NCBI RefSeq assembly: GCF_001042985.1
Contig: NZ_JYKY01000022.1
Coordinates: 28,490 to 92,489 of the forward strand
Origin: Pseudomonas lundensis
GTDB lineage: Bacteria; Pseudomonadota; Gammaproteobacteria; Pseudomonadales; Pseudomonadaceae
Length of the DNA: 64,000 bases
Direction of reading: 5' to 3'
The notes beneath the pieces were generated by a model. The model searched no databases and was not told the origin of the DNA. It saw only the letters and a program-made list of their open reading frames with translations. Position numbers and translations under genes: made by a program. This document shows, piece by piece, positions 33,749 through 42,672 of this stretch. The first letter of the stretch is position 1, and each line of letters starts with the position of its first letter.

Positions 33749-35077
33749 TCAGCGAAGCATTCCGCTGCCGTAGCCCTTCAGGTTGGCTTTCTTCATCAGG
33801 GATTCGTACTGGTGCGAAACGAGGTGCGATTGTACTTGCGACATGAAGTCCATAACAACCACGACAACGATCAGCAACGAGGTCCCGCCAAGGTAGAACG
33901 GAACGTTGGCTGCAACCACCAGGAATTGGGGCAGCAGACACACGGCCGTCATATAAAGAGCACCGAACAGAGTCAAACGAGTCAAAACGCCATCAATATA
34001 GCGCGCCGACTGCTCGCCTGGACGGATACCCGGAATAAAGGCACCGGACTTCTTCAGGTTTTCCGCTACGTCTTTCGGATTGAACATCAACGCCGTATAG
34101 AAGAAGCAGAAGAAAATAATCCCTGCACTAAACAGCAGAATATTCAACGGCTGACCAGGAGCGATCGACTGTGAGATGTCCTGCAACCAGCCCATACCTT
34201 CAGACTGACCAAACCAGGCACCCAGCGAAGCCGGGAACAGCAAAATGCTGCTCGCGAAAATAGCCGGGATTACGCCGGCCATATTCACTTTCAGCGGCAG
34301 GTGGCTCGTTTGAGCAGCAAACACCTTACGGCCCTGCTGACGCTTAGCGTAGTGAACAGCAATACGACGCTGGCCACGCTCAATGAACACCACAAAACCG
34401 ATAATCGCTACTGCCAGCAAACCGATAGCAACCAGGGCGAAAATATTGATATCACCCTGACGCGCAGACTCGAACGACTGCCCAATTGCTCTCGGAAGAC
34501 CGGCGACGATACCCGAAAAAATCAACATCGAGATACCGTTGCCAACTCCACGTTCAGTAATCTGCTCACCCAGCCACATCATGAACATTGCACCAGCCAC
34601 AAATGTGGTCACTGCAACGAAATGAAAGCCCAGGTCACCAGTGAACGCTACGCCCTGCCCCGCCAGACCAATGGACATGCCAATAGCCTGGACGAGAGCA
34701 AGAGCGACAGTGAGGTAGCGGGTGTACTGGCTAATCTTGCGACGGCCAGCTTCACCTTCCTTCTTCAACTGCTCCAGCTGCGGGCTAACAGCGGACATAA
34801 GCTGCATGATGATCGATGCCGAAATGTACGGCATGATCCCCAGCGCAAAAATACTCATCCGCTCCAGCGCGCCGCCGGAAAACATGTTGAACAAGCTAAG
34901 AATGGTCCCCTCATTCTGTCGAAACAGGTCCGCCAGCCGGTCCGGGTTAATACCAGGAACTGGGATGTGTGCGCCTATCCGGTAGACGATGATCGCCAGG
35001 AATAGAAAACGCAGACGAGCCCAGAGCTCGGACAACCCGCCTTTGCTGAGCGCTGAGAGAGCACCTTGCTTAGCCAT
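33749..35077 (-). CDS. secY: Protein translocase subunit SecY
   Basis: SecY is the channel of the Sec translocon. The 442 residues contain ten transmembrane helices. Conserved elements include [27 protein letters not shown] around helix 1 and the cytoplasmic loop [31 protein letters not shown]. The ATG directly follows the rplO stop, with no gap. Confidence 0.97.
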
Positions 35078-35512
35078 TTATTCCTCGAACTTGCCGCCAG
35101 CTGCTTCGATAGCCGCACGCGCACCTTTGGTGGCTGCGATACCTTTGATGGTGACAGCGCGAGTCACTTCACCGGACAACATGATTTTCACACGTTGTAC
35201 GTTGACGTTGATCACGTTGGCATCCTTCAGAGTCTGCACAGTTACGATGTCGCCTTCCACTTTAGCCAGCTCGGACAAACGCACTTCTGCGCGATCCATA
35301 GCTTTCAGGGAAACGAAACCGAACTTAGGCAGACGGCGATGCAACGGCTGTTGGCCGCCTTCAAAGCCTGGAGCAATGGTGCCACCGGAGCGGGAAGTCT
35401 GACCTTTGTGACCACGGCCACCAGTCTTACCCAAACCACTACCGATACCACGGCCCGGACGATGCTTTTCGCGACGGGAACCCGGCGCTGGACTCAGATC
35501 ATTGAGCTTCAT
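35078..35512 (-). CDS. rplO: 50S ribosomal protein L15
   Basis: The 144 residues begin MKLNDLSPAPGSRREKHRPGRGIGSGLGKTGGRGHKGQ, the Gly/Arg-rich rRNA-penetrating arm typical of L15. A compact C-terminal domain follows. It lies 3 nt after rpmD and is adjacent to secY. Confidence 0.97.
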   Translation of the reverse strand: MKLNDLSPAPGSRREKHRPGRGIGSGLGKTGGRGHKGQTSRSGGTIAPGFEGGQQPLHRRLPKFGFVSLKAMDRAEVRLSELAKVEGDIVTVQTLKDANVINVNVQRVKIMLSGEVTRAVTIKGIAATKGARAAIEAAGGKFEE

Positions 35513-35515
35513 CGA

Positions 35516-35692
35516 TTAACCCTCTACACGCAGCATGTAGTAAGCCTTGTTGATCATCCCGCGATTCTCGGGAGTATCAAGTACTTCTACAGTGTGACCG
35601 ATGCGACGCAGACCCAGACCCTTAACGCACAGTTTGTGGTTAGGGATACGGCCGGTCATGCTTTTGATCAACGTTACTTTAACGGTAGCCAT
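35516..35692 (-). CDS. rpmD: 50S ribosomal protein L30
   Basis: The 58-residue product starts MATVKVTLIKSMTGRIPNHK and contains KGLGLRRIGHTVEV, the L30 signature. It is 2 nt downstream of rpsE and 3 nt upstream of rplO in the spc operon. Confidence 0.95.
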   Translation of the reverse strand: MATVKVTLIKSMTGRIPNHKLCVKGLGLRRIGHTVEVLDTPENRGMINKAYYMLRVEG

Positions 35693-35694
35693 GA

Positions 35695-36195
35695 TCAGAA
35701 GATCTCCTTAACGCTTTTGCCACGCTTAGCGGCAATAGATTCAGGAGACTGCATAGCTTTCAAACCTTTAAATGTGGCGTGAACCACGTTTACAGGGTTA
35801 GTCGAGCCGTAGCACTTAGCCAGTACGTTCTGAACGCCAGCAACTTCGAGGACAGCACGCATAGCGCCGCCAGCGATGATACCGGTACCTTCAGAAGCAG
35901 GCTGCATGTACACCTTCGAAGCGCCATGGGCAGACTTCATTGCGTACTGCAGGGTGGTGCCGTTCAGATCAACCTGGATCATGTTGCGGCGAGCAGCTTC
36001 CATTGCCTTCTGGATCGCAGCAGGCACTTCACGTGACTTGCCACGGCCGAAGCCAACACGCCCTTTACCATCACCAACCACGGTCAACGCGGTGAAAGTG
36101 AAGATACGGCCGCCTTTAACGGTTTTGGCTACGCGGTTAACTTGAACCAGCTTCTCAATGTAGCCTTCGTCGCGCTTTTGGTCGTTATTTGACAT
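35695..36195 (-). CDS. rpsE: 30S ribosomal protein S5
   Basis: S5 acts in decoding fidelity and mRNA unwinding. It has 166 residues: an N-terminal double-stranded-RNA-like domain with VNRVAKTVKGGRIFTFTALTVVGDGKGRVGFG, and the C-terminal GIIAGGAMRAVLEVAGVQNVLAK. The loop linked to spectinomycin resistance (around VAKTVKGG) looks wild-type. Confidence 0.97.
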   Translation of the reverse strand: MSNNDQKRDEGYIEKLVQVNRVAKTVKGGRIFTFTALTVVGDGKGRVGFGRGKSREVPAAIQKAMEAARRNMIQVDLNGTTLQYAMKSAHGASKVYMQPASEGTGIIAGGAMRAVLEVAGVQNVLAKCYGSTNPVNVVHATFKGLKAMQSPESIAAKRGKSVKEIF

Positions 36196-36198
36196 AAC

Positions 36199-36549
36199 TT
36201 AGAACTCCAGCCCAGCTTCACGAGCAGCCTCAGCCAGCGCTTTAACGCGGCCGTGGTACTTGAAGCCAGAGCGGTCGAAAGCCACCTGCGAGACGCCAGC
36301 GGCTTTTGCACGCGTAGCGACCAGCTGGCCAACCTTTGTGGCCGCGTCGATGTTGCCAGTGGCAGCATCACGCAGTTCTTTGTCCAAAGTCGAGGCGCTT
36401 GCCAGGACTTTGCTGCCGTCGGCCGAGATGACCTGGGCATAGATGTGCTGCGAAGAGCGGAACACGCAGAGACGCACGACTTCTAGTTCGTGCATTTTCA
36501 GACGTGCTTTGCGAGCGCGACGCAGTCGAGTAACTTTTTTGTCGGTCAT
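36199..36549 (-). CDS. rplR: 50S ribosomal protein L18
   Basis: L18 binds 5S rRNA with L5. The 116 residues show LRRARKARLKMHELEVVRLCVFRSSQHIYAQVI and the C-terminal FDRSGFKYHGRVKALAEAAREAGLEF. It is 10 nt downstream of rplF and 3 nt before rpsE. Confidence 0.97.
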   Translation of the reverse strand: MTDKKVTRLRRARKARLKMHELEVVRLCVFRSSQHIYAQVISADGSKVLASASTLDKELRDAATGNIDAATKVGQLVATRAKAAGVSQVAFDRSGFKYHGRVKALAEAAREAGLEF

Positions 36550-36559
36550 TTGCTAGGCC

Positions 36560-37093
36560 CTACTTCTTCTTGGCTTCTTTACGGCGGACGACTTCGTCCG
36601 CGTAACGCACACCTTTACCTTTGTAAGGTTCTGGCGGACGGAAGTCGCGGATCTCAGCGGCCACTTGACCTACTAGCTGCTTATCGATGCCCTTGATCAG
36701 GATATCGGTCTGGCTAGGAGTCTCAGCGGTGATGCCTTCCGGCAGTTCGTAATCCACTGGGTGCGAGAAGCCAAGAGCCAGGTTCAGCACTGTGCCTTTT
36801 GCTTGCGCTTTGTAACCAACACCGACCAGCTGGAGCTTGCGCTCGAAGCCTTGGCTTACGCCTTGGACCATGTTGTTTACCAACGCACGAGTGGTACCAG
36901 CCATTGCGCGAGTTTGTTGATCGCCATTGCGAGCAGCGAAACGCAGCTCACCAGCTTCTTCAACGATCTCAACGGACGAATGGATGTTCAGTTCTAGAGT
37001 GCCCTTGGCACCCTTCACCGAAAGCTGTTGGCCGGCGAATTTTACTTCAACACCAGCTGGCAGCTTAACGGGGTTCTTAGCGACGCGTGACAT
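36560..37093 (-). CDS. rplF: 50S ribosomal protein L6
   Basis: L6 has two tandem similar domains near the factor-binding site. The 177 residues start MSRVAKNPVKLPAGVEV and end with the rRNA-binding stretch RPPEPYKGKGVRYADEVVRRKEAKKK. It lies 12 nt after rpsH. Confidence 0.97.
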   Translation of the reverse strand: MSRVAKNPVKLPAGVEVKFAGQQLSVKGAKGTLELNIHSSVEIVEEAGELRFAARNGDQQTRAMAGTTRALVNNMVQGVSQGFERKLQLVGVGYKAQAKGTVLNLALGFSHPVDYELPEGITAETPSQTDILIKGIDKQLVGQVAAEIRDFRPPEPYKGKGVRYADEVVRRKEAKKK

Positions 37094-37105
37094 GCTTATC
37101 CCCCC

Positions 37106-37498
37106 TTAGAACACAGTGCAAAGAACTTCGCCGCCGACACCGGCAGCGCGCGCAGCACGATCCGTCATCACACCTTTGTTGGTGGAGACGATAGACACAC
37201 CCAGACCGCCACGAACTTTTGGCAGATCTTCGGAGGACTTGTACTGACGCAGGCCTGGACGGCTAACGCGCTTAACTTCTTCGATAACCGGACGGCCTTC
37301 GAAGTACTTCAGCTCGATAGACAGCAGTGGCTTGATTTCGCTGCTGATCTGATAATCCGCGATGTAACCTTCGTCCTTCAGAACTTTGGCTACAGCTACC
37401 TTCAACGTGGAAGATGGCATGCTTACGACGGACTTTTCAGCCATCTGGGCATTACGGATTCGAGTTAGCATGTCCGCTAACGGGTCCTGCATACTCAT
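37106..37498 (-). CDS. rpsH: 30S ribosomal protein S8
   Basis: S8 is a primary 16S binder and, in E. coli, the translational repressor of the spc operon. The 130 residues run from MSMQDPLADMLTRIRNAQMA to KVRGGLGVSIVSTNKGVMTDRAARAAGVGGEVLCTVF. It is preceded by a 212-nt gap, by far the longest within the spc genes, with hairpins and a promoter. Confidence 0.97.
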   Translation of the reverse strand: MSMQDPLADMLTRIRNAQMAEKSVVSMPSSTLKVAVAKVLKDEGYIADYQISSEIKPLLSIELKYFEGRPVIEEVKRVSRPGLRQYKSSEDLPKVRGGLGVSIVSTNKGVMTDRAARAAGVGGEVLCTVF

Positions 37499-37578
37499 GG
37501 GCTAGACGCTCCTGATACAAAAAGAATTAGCCTTACGGCTACAACTGTCGCCGAGTAACTCAATGCTTAAAAAGCACG

Positions 37579-37592
37579 GGCTCAGGCGAGCC
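37579..37592. repeat. Short hairpin in the rpsN-rpsH gap
   Basis: GGCTC-AGGC-GAGCC forms a 5-bp stem downstream of the internal promoter, inside the predicted rpsH leader. It is a possible RNA regulatory element. Confidence 0.35.
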
Positions 37593-37596
37593 GGTC

Positions 37597-37625
37597 ATTC
37601 TAGACACACACCAGAAATGAATCAA
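37597..37625 (-). promoter_or_regulatory. Candidate internal sigma70 promoter before rpsH
   Basis: On the minus strand TTGATT, a 17-nt spacer and TAGAAT lie about 100-127 nt before the rpsH ATG. The -35 lies inside one arm of the 14-bp hairpin. Confidence 0.55.
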
Positions 37626-37648
37626 GCCCCAATAGGGGCTTGATTCAT
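37617..37648. terminator. 14-bp perfect hairpin in the rpsN-rpsH gap
   Basis: ATGAATCAAGCCCC and GGGGCTTGATTCAT pair perfectly across AATA. It is symmetric, with only ATTTCT after the arm on minus, so it is a terminator, attenuator or RNase III processing site rather than a textbook terminator. Confidence 0.6.
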
Positions 37649-37662
37649 GTTCAGGGTCACCG

Positions 37663-37690
37663 GTTGTCAGGATCTTACGAACCTGACAAC
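37663..37690. repeat. Second inverted repeat in the rpsN-rpsH gap
   Basis: GTTGTCAGG and CCTGACAAC pair across 10 nt, shortly after the rpsN stop. The mRNA would form this hairpin just before the 14-bp one. Confidence 0.5.
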
Positions 37691-37710
37691 GATAACTTTG
37701 CCTGTACAGC

Positions 37711-38016
37711 TTACCAGCTGGCTTTAACCAGACCTGGTACGTCACCGCGCATTGCTGCTTCACGCAATTTGTTACGGCCAAGGCCGAACTTGCGGTAAAC
37801 ACCATGCGGACGACCAGTCAGGCGGCAGCGGTTACGCATGCGCGAAGCGCTTGCGTCACGTGGCTGCTTCTGCAGAGCTACTGTAGCTTCCCAACGCGCT
37901 TCTGGACTTGCGTTCAGATCAACGATGATCGCTTTCAGCTCGGCACGCTTCTTGGCGTACTTGGCAACCGTGAGCTGACGCTTCAGCTCGCGGTTTTTCA
38001 TGCTCATCTTAGCCAT
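37711..38016 (-). CDS. rpsN: 30S ribosomal protein S14 (zinc-free form)
   Basis: The 101 residues start MAKMSMKNRELKRQLTVAKYAKKRAELK and contain NRCRLTGRPHGVYRKFGLGRNKLREAA. The CxxC pairs of zinc S14 are absent, so this is the C- form. The start at ATG 38016 is used; an upstream in-frame stretch overlaps rplE. Confidence 0.97.
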   Translation of the reverse strand: MAKMSMKNRELKRQLTVAKYAKKRAELKAIIVDLNASPEARWEATVALQKQPRDASASRMRNRCRLTGRPHGVYRKFGLGRNKLREAAMRGDVPGLVKASW

Positions 38017-38029
38017 GGTCCTACTCCAA

Positions 38030-38569
38030 TCAGTTGCGGAACGGGAATTTGAATGCACGCAGCAATGCGCGACCTTCATCATCCGTCCGAGCAGTGGTGG
38101 TCAGGGTAATATCCAGACCGCGGAGTGCATCGATCTTGTCGTAGTCGATTTCCGGGAAGATGATCTGCTCTTTAACGCCCATGCTGTAGTTACCACGACC
38201 ATCGAAGGACTTGGCATTCAGGCCGCGGAAGTCGCGAACCCGAGGCAGGGAGATCGACAGCAGACGATCCAGGAATTCATACATACGCTCACGGCGCAGA
38301 GTTACTTTGACGCCGATCGGCCAGCCTTCGCGAACTTTAAAGCCTGCGATGGACTTGCGAGCGTAAGTCACAACAACTTTTTGACCCGTGATTTTTTCCA
38401 AATCAGCTACAGCGTGCTCGATGACTTTTTTGTCGCCGATCGCTTCGCCCAGACCCATGTTCAGGGTGATTTTGGTAACGCGCGGAACTTCCATCACGTT
38501 CGAAAGCTTAAGTTCTTCCTTAAGTTTCGGAGCGATTTCCTTCCGGTAAATCTCTTTTAGTCGTGCCAT
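38030..38569 (-). CDS. rplE: 50S ribosomal protein L5
   Basis: L5 binds 5S rRNA and contacts the P-site tRNA. The 179 residues include VPRVTKITLNMGLGEAIGDKK and the conserved GMNITITT equivalent, LRGLDITLTTTARTDDEGRALL, near the C-terminus. It lies 22 nt after rplX. In E. coli the S8 operator lies at the rplE start. Confidence 0.97.
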   Translation of the reverse strand: MARLKEIYRKEIAPKLKEELKLSNVMEVPRVTKITLNMGLGEAIGDKKVIEHAVADLEKITGQKVVVTYARKSIAGFKVREGWPIGVKVTLRRERMYEFLDRLLSISLPRVRDFRGLNAKSFDGRGNYSMGVKEQIIFPEIDYDKIDALRGLDITLTTTARTDDEGRALLRAFKFPFRN

Positions 38570-38591
38570 GGTCTTATCTACCTAGCAGTGT

Positions 38592-38906
38592 TCAAGCATC
38601 AACCGCTTTTTGGGTCGACTTGAAGACACGAATTTTTTTGCCTTCTTCTACTTTGAAACCAACGCGGTCAGCCTTGTTGGTTTCGCCGTTGAAAATGGCG
38701 ACGTTAGAAGCGTGCAATGGCGCTTCTTTTTCGACGATACCGCCTTGTACGCCCGACATCGGGTTAGGCTTGGTATGACGCTTTACCAGGTTCAGACCAC
38801 CAACAACCAGACGGTTGTCAGCGAGAACCTTAAGCACCTTACCGCGCTTACCTTTGTCTTTGCCGGCGATCACGATGATCTCGTCGTCACGACGAATCTT
38901 TTGCAT
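38592..38906 (-). CDS. rplX: 50S ribosomal protein L24
   Basis: L24 is an early-assembly protein of 104 residues with a KOW motif (RRDDEIIVIAGKDKGKRGKVLKVL) and the conserved HTKPNPMSGVQGGIVEKEAPLHASNVA. Confidence 0.97.
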   Translation of the reverse strand: MQKIRRDDEIIVIAGKDKGKRGKVLKVLADNRLVVGGLNLVKRHTKPNPMSGVQGGIVEKEAPLHASNVAIFNGETNKADRVGFKVEEGKKIRVFKSTQKAVDA

Positions 38907-38917
38907 GTCGGATCTCC

Positions 38918-39286
38918 TTACAGCACTTCTGGGGCGAGCGAGACGATCTTCATGAACTTCTCAGTACGAAGTTCACGGGTCACTGGCCCAAAGATACGGG
39001 TGCCGATAGGCTCTTGCTTGTTGTTCAGAAGAACAGCAGCGTTGCCATCAAAGCGGATAATGGAGCCATCAGCACGGCGTACGCCGTGACGAGTGCGGAC
39101 TACTACTGCAGTCATCACTTGGCCTTTTTTCACTTTACCGCGCGGAATTGCTTCCTTGACGGTTACTTTGATGATGTCACCGATACCAGCGTAACGACGA
39201 TGGGAGCCACCCAGCACCTTGATGCACATAACGCGGCGTGCGCCGCTGTTATCGGCCACATCGAGCATGGATTGAGTCTGAATCAT
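38918..39286 (-). CDS. rplN: 50S ribosomal protein L14
   Basis: The 122 residues begin MIQTQSMLDVADNSGARRVMCIKVLGGSHRRYAGIGD, the highly conserved L14 signature. It forms part of the intersubunit bridge with 16S rRNA. It marks the start of the classical spc gene set. Confidence 0.97.
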   Translation of the reverse strand: MIQTQSMLDVADNSGARRVMCIKVLGGSHRRYAGIGDIIKVTVKEAIPRGKVKKGQVMTAVVVRTRHGVRRADGSIIRFDGNAAVLLNNKQEPIGTRIFGPVTRELRTEKFMKIVSLAPEVL

Positions 39287-39309
39287 ATAATTTCTCCGAC
39301 CCCTAGTCC

Positions 39310-39576
39310 TTAGACTTCCACAGCGCGTTCGAGAACATCAACCAGCGCCCAAGACTTGGTCTTGGCCATCGGACGAGTTTCACGAATAGTGACTTTGTCG
39401 CCGATGTGGCACTGATTGGTTTCGTCGTGCGCGTGCAGCTTAGTCGAACGCTTAACGTATTTACCGTAGATCGGGTGCTTAACGCGACGCTCAATCAGAA
39501 CGGTGATGGTTTTGTCCATCTTGTCGCTGACAACACGGCCAGTCAGCGTACGGACAGTTTTTTCGGCTTCAGCCAT
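39310..39576 (-). CDS. rpsQ: 30S ribosomal protein S17
   Basis: The 88 residues form the OB fold of S17 with RVVSDKMDKTITVLIERRVKHPIYGKYVKRSTKLHAHDE. It is the last gene of the S10 series, 2 nt after rpmC. Confidence 0.97.
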   Translation of the reverse strand: MAEAEKTVRTLTGRVVSDKMDKTITVLIERRVKHPIYGKYVKRSTKLHAHDETNQCHIGDKVTIRETRPMAKTKSWALVDVLERAVEV

Positions 39577-39578
39577 GA

Positions 39579-39770
39579 TTACTTACCTGCCTGCTGTTTG
39601 AGCACAGTCTTCACGCGAGCGATGTCACGCTTAACTTGCGAGAGCAGATGCGACTGCCCCAACTGGCCAGTTGCTTTCTGCATACGCAGATTGAACTGGT
39701 CGCGCAGCAAGCCGAGCAGTTGCTCGTTCAGCTGCTGTGCGGATTTTTCACGAAGTTCATTCGCTTTCAT
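39579..39770 (-). CDS. rpmC: 50S ribosomal protein L29
   Basis: This 63-residue helical protein at the tunnel exit has MKANELREKSAQQLNEQLLGLLRDQFNLRMQKATGQL. ATG 39770 overlaps the rplP stop by one base; an in-frame GTG one codon upstream is less likely. Confidence 0.96.
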   Translation of the reverse strand: MKANELREKSAQQLNEQLLGLLRDQFNLRMQKATGQLGQSHLLSQVKRDIARVKTVLKQQAGK

Positions 39771-40183
39771 CACATCACCGTCCGTTTAACAAAGGAGGTG
39801 GCGAGCGGCAGCTTTGCAGCAGCCAGGGCGAAAGCCTCACGCGCCAGCTCTTCAGAAACACCCTCGATTTCATACAGGACTTTGCCTGGCTGAATCTGGG
39901 CAACCCAATACTCCACGTTACCCTTACCTTTACCCATACGAACTTCGAGGGGCTTTTTGGTTACAGGCTTGTCCGGGAATACACGGATCCAGATCTTGCC
40001 ACCACGTTTCACGTGACGGGTCAGTGCACGACGCGCTGACTCGATCTGACGAGCGGTGAGACGACCACGAGCAACAGACTTCAGCGCGAACTCGCCGAAG
40101 CTGACTTTGCTACCGCGCAATGCCAAGCCACGGTTGTGGCCAGTCATTTGCTTGCGGAACTTCGTACGCTTAGGTTGTAACAT
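39770..40183 (-). CDS. rplP: 50S ribosomal protein L16
   Basis: The 137 residues include MLQPKRTKFRKQMTGHNRGLA and the conserved KPLEVRMGKGKGNVEYWVAQIQPGKVLYEIEGV. L16 lines the A-site region of the peptidyl-transferase centre. Confidence 0.97.
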   Translation of the reverse strand: MLQPKRTKFRKQMTGHNRGLALRGSKVSFGEFALKSVARGRLTARQIESARRALTRHVKRGGKIWIRVFPDKPVTKKPLEVRMGKGKGNVEYWVAQIQPGKVLYEIEGVSEELAREAFALAAAKLPLATSFVKRTVM

Positions 40184-40195
40184 TTGGCGTACCCC

Positions 40196-40882
40196 TTACT
40201 TAGCAGCTTTTTTACGAGGCGCTGGTGCTTGTGGTTTCAGTTCTTCTTGGCGACCACCAATTACTTCGCCTTTGAAGATCCAAACCTTTACACCGATCAC
40301 ACCGTAAGTGGTGTGAGCTTCGTAGTTGGCATAGTCGATGTCGGCACGCAGGGTGTGCAATGGCACACGACCTTCGCGATACCATTCAGTACGTGCAATT
40401 TCAGCACCGCCGAGACGACCGCTCACTTGGATTTTGATGCCCTTGGCACCAATGCGCATAGCGTTCTGTACAGCGCGCTTCATAGCGCGACGGAACATTA
40501 CACGACGCTCCAGCTGCTGAGCTACGCTCTGCGCAACCAGCATACCGTCGAGCTCCGGCTTGCGGATCTCTTCGATATTGATGTGCACAGGCACACCCAT
40601 TTGCTTGGTCAGGTCCTGACGCAGTTTCTCAACATCTTCACCTTTCTTCCCGATAACAATACCTGGACGAGCGGTGTGGATGGTGATGCGTGCAGTTTGG
40701 GCCGGACGATGGATATCGATACGGCTTACGGACGCGCTTTTTAGTTTGTCTTGGAGGTATTCACGCACCTTCAGATCAGCGAACAAGTAGTCCGCATAAG
40801 TCCGGCCGTCTGCGTACCAGACGGAGGTGTGCTCCTTGACGATTCCCAGGCGAATGCCAATGGGATGTACTTTCTGACCCAT
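40196..40882 (-). CDS. rpsC: 30S ribosomal protein S3
   Basis: S3 lies at the mRNA entry channel. It has 228 residues with a KH type 2 domain ([25 protein letters not shown], about residues 60-90) and the C-terminal block [23 protein letters not shown] 40882 gives the conserved [13 protein letters not shown]. Confidence 0.97.
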
Positions 40883-40895
40883 CTCTTCGACTCCG

Positions 40896-41228
40896 TTACT
40901 TGTCAGCAACCTTGACAGTGATATGGCAAGACCGCTTGACGATGCGATCAGCGCGGCCTTTGGCACGCGGCATGATGCGCTTCAGCGAACGCCCTTCGTT
41001 GACGAAAACGGTGGCGACTTTCAAGTCGTCAACGTCTGCGCCTTCGTTATGCTCGGCGTTGGCTACGGCCGACTCCAGCACTTTCTTGATGATCTCGGCG
41101 GCTTTCTTGTTGCTGAAAGCCAACAGGTTGAGCGCTTCGCCCACCTTCTTCCCGCGGATCTGGTCGGCGACCAAGCGGGCTTTCTGGGCGGAGATTCGAG
41201 CGCCCGACAACTTAGCGGCTACTTCCAT
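40896..41228 (-). CDS. rplV: 50S ribosomal protein L22
   Basis: The 110 residues show the L22 core [17 protein letters not shown] and the tunnel-lining hairpin [29 protein letters not shown] (here with VNEGRS). The hairpin associated with macrolide resistance has no visible deletion. Confidence 0.97.
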
Positions 41229-41241
41229 CGTTCCTTACCCC

Positions 41242-41517
41242 TTAACGCTTGGCTTTCTTGTCTGCCACGTGCCCACGATAAGTGCGGGTACCGGCAAACT
41301 CGCCTAGTTTATGGCCAACCATGTCTTCGTTCACGAGAACTGGAACATGCAGACGACCGTTATGCACAGCGATGGTCAGACCGACCATTTGTGGCAGGAT
41401 CATCGAACGACGCGACCAGGTTTTCACCGGCTTGCGATCATTCTTTTCCGCCGCCACTTCGATCTTCTTCAGTAGGTGAAGATCAATAAAAGGACCTTTT
41501 TTCAGAGAACGTGGCAC
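41242..41517 (-). CDS. rpsS: 30S ribosomal protein S19
   Basis: The 91 residues have MPRSLKKGPFIDLHLLKKIE and the conserved KTWSRRSMILPQMVGLTIAVHNGRLHVPV. S19 pairs with S13 in the head of the 30S. Confidence 0.97.
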   Translation of the reverse strand: MPRSLKKGPFIDLHLLKKIEVAAEKNDRKPVKTWSRRSMILPQMVGLTIAVHNGRLHVPVLVNEDMVGHKLGEFAGTRTYRGHVADKKAKR

Positions 41518-41533
41518 TGTCGTATCCCTCTAT

Positions 41534-42358
41534 TTACTTGCGACGACGGACGATCATTTTGTCGGTACGCTTATTACCACGAGTCTTCGCGCCCTTAGTC
41601 GGGAAGCCCCATGGCGATACCGGATGACGACCACCAGAGGTACGACCTTCACCACCACCATGTGGGTGGTCAACCGGGTTCATGGCAACACCACGAACGG
41701 TTGGGCGAACGCCACGCCAGCGTTTGGCACCAGCTTTACCCAGCGAACGCAGGCTGTGCTCGGAGTTCGAGACTTCACCCAGGGTCGCACGGCATTCAGC
41801 CAGAACTTTACGCATTTCACCGGAGCGCAGACGCAGGGTCACGTAGACACCTTCACGAGCTACCAGCTGAGCAGAAGCACCAGCGGAGCGAGCGATTTGC
41901 GCGCCTTTACCCGGCTTCAACTCGATGCCGTGTACGGTGCTACCAACTGGAATGCTACGCAGCTGCAGCGAGTTACCCGGCTTGATCGGAGCCAAAGCAC
42001 CCGAAATCAGCTGGTCACCAGCGCTCACGCCTTTTGGGGCGATGATGTAACGGCGTTCGCCGTCTGCGTACAGCATAAGAGCAATGTGAGCAGTACGGTT
42101 TGGATCGTATTCGATACGCTCAACAGTGGCAGGAATGCCATCTTTGTCGTTGCGACGGAAGTCGACCATACGGTAATGCTGCTTATGACCACCACCGATG
42201 TGACGCGTGGTAATGCGGCCATTGTTGTTACGACCACCAGACTTCGATTTTTTCTCGAGCAGCGGTGCGTGAGGAGCGCCTTTATGCAGCTCCTGGTTGA
42301 CCACCTTGACCACATGACGGCGGCCAGGGGAAGTCGGTTTGCATTTAACGATTGCCAT
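41534..42358 (-). CDS. rplB: 50S ribosomal protein L2
   Basis: L2 is required for subunit association and peptidyl transfer. The 274 residues include the conserved MNPVDHPHGGGEGRTSGGRHPVSPWGFPTKG near the C-terminus, with the key His in HPHGGGEG, and the SH3-like EYDPNRTAHIALMLYADGERRYI. Confidence 0.97.
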   Translation of the reverse strand: MAIVKCKPTSPGRRHVVKVVNQELHKGAPHAPLLEKKSKSGGRNNNGRITTRHIGGGHKQHYRMVDFRRNDKDGIPATVERIEYDPNRTAHIALMLYADGERRYIIAPKGVSAGDQLISGALAPIKPGNSLQLRSIPVGSTVHGIELKPGKGAQIARSAGASAQLVAREGVYVTLRLRSGEMRKVLAECRATLGEVSNSEHSLRSLGKAGAKRWRGVRPTVRGVAMNPVDHPHGGGEGRTSGGRHPVSPWGFPTKGAKTRGNKRTDKMIVRRRK

Positions 42359-42372
42359 GATGCACCCCTTCC

Positions 42373-42672
42373 TTACTCAGCACTGCTGCTGAAATCGAGA
42401 TCTTGGCCTGGCTGAAGGGAAATTACCGCCTTCTTCCAGTCATTACGCTTGCCCACGCCGCGAGCGGTGCGCTTGCTCTTACCCAGTACATTCAGGGTAG
42501 TAACACGCTCAACTTTCACGCTGAACAGGCTTTCGACGGCCTTCTTGATTTCCAGCTTGGTTGCATCAGTAGCAACCTTGAAAACGAACTGGCCTTTCTT
42601 GTCTGCCAGAACCGTAGCCTTCTCGGAAACGTGCGGGCCAAGCAGAACTTTAAATACGCGTTCCTGGTTCAT
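42373..42672 (-). CDS. rplW: 50S ribosomal protein L23
   Basis: The 99 residues include LLGPHVSEKATVLADKKGQFVFKVATDATKLEIKKAVESLF. L23 is the docking site for trigger factor and SRP at the tunnel exit. Its start overlaps the rplD stop by 4 nt. Confidence 0.97.
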   Translation of the reverse strand: MNQERVFKVLLGPHVSEKATVLADKKGQFVFKVATDATKLEIKKAVESLFSVKVERVTTLNVLGKSKRTARGVGKRNDWKKAVISLQPGQDLDFSSSAE

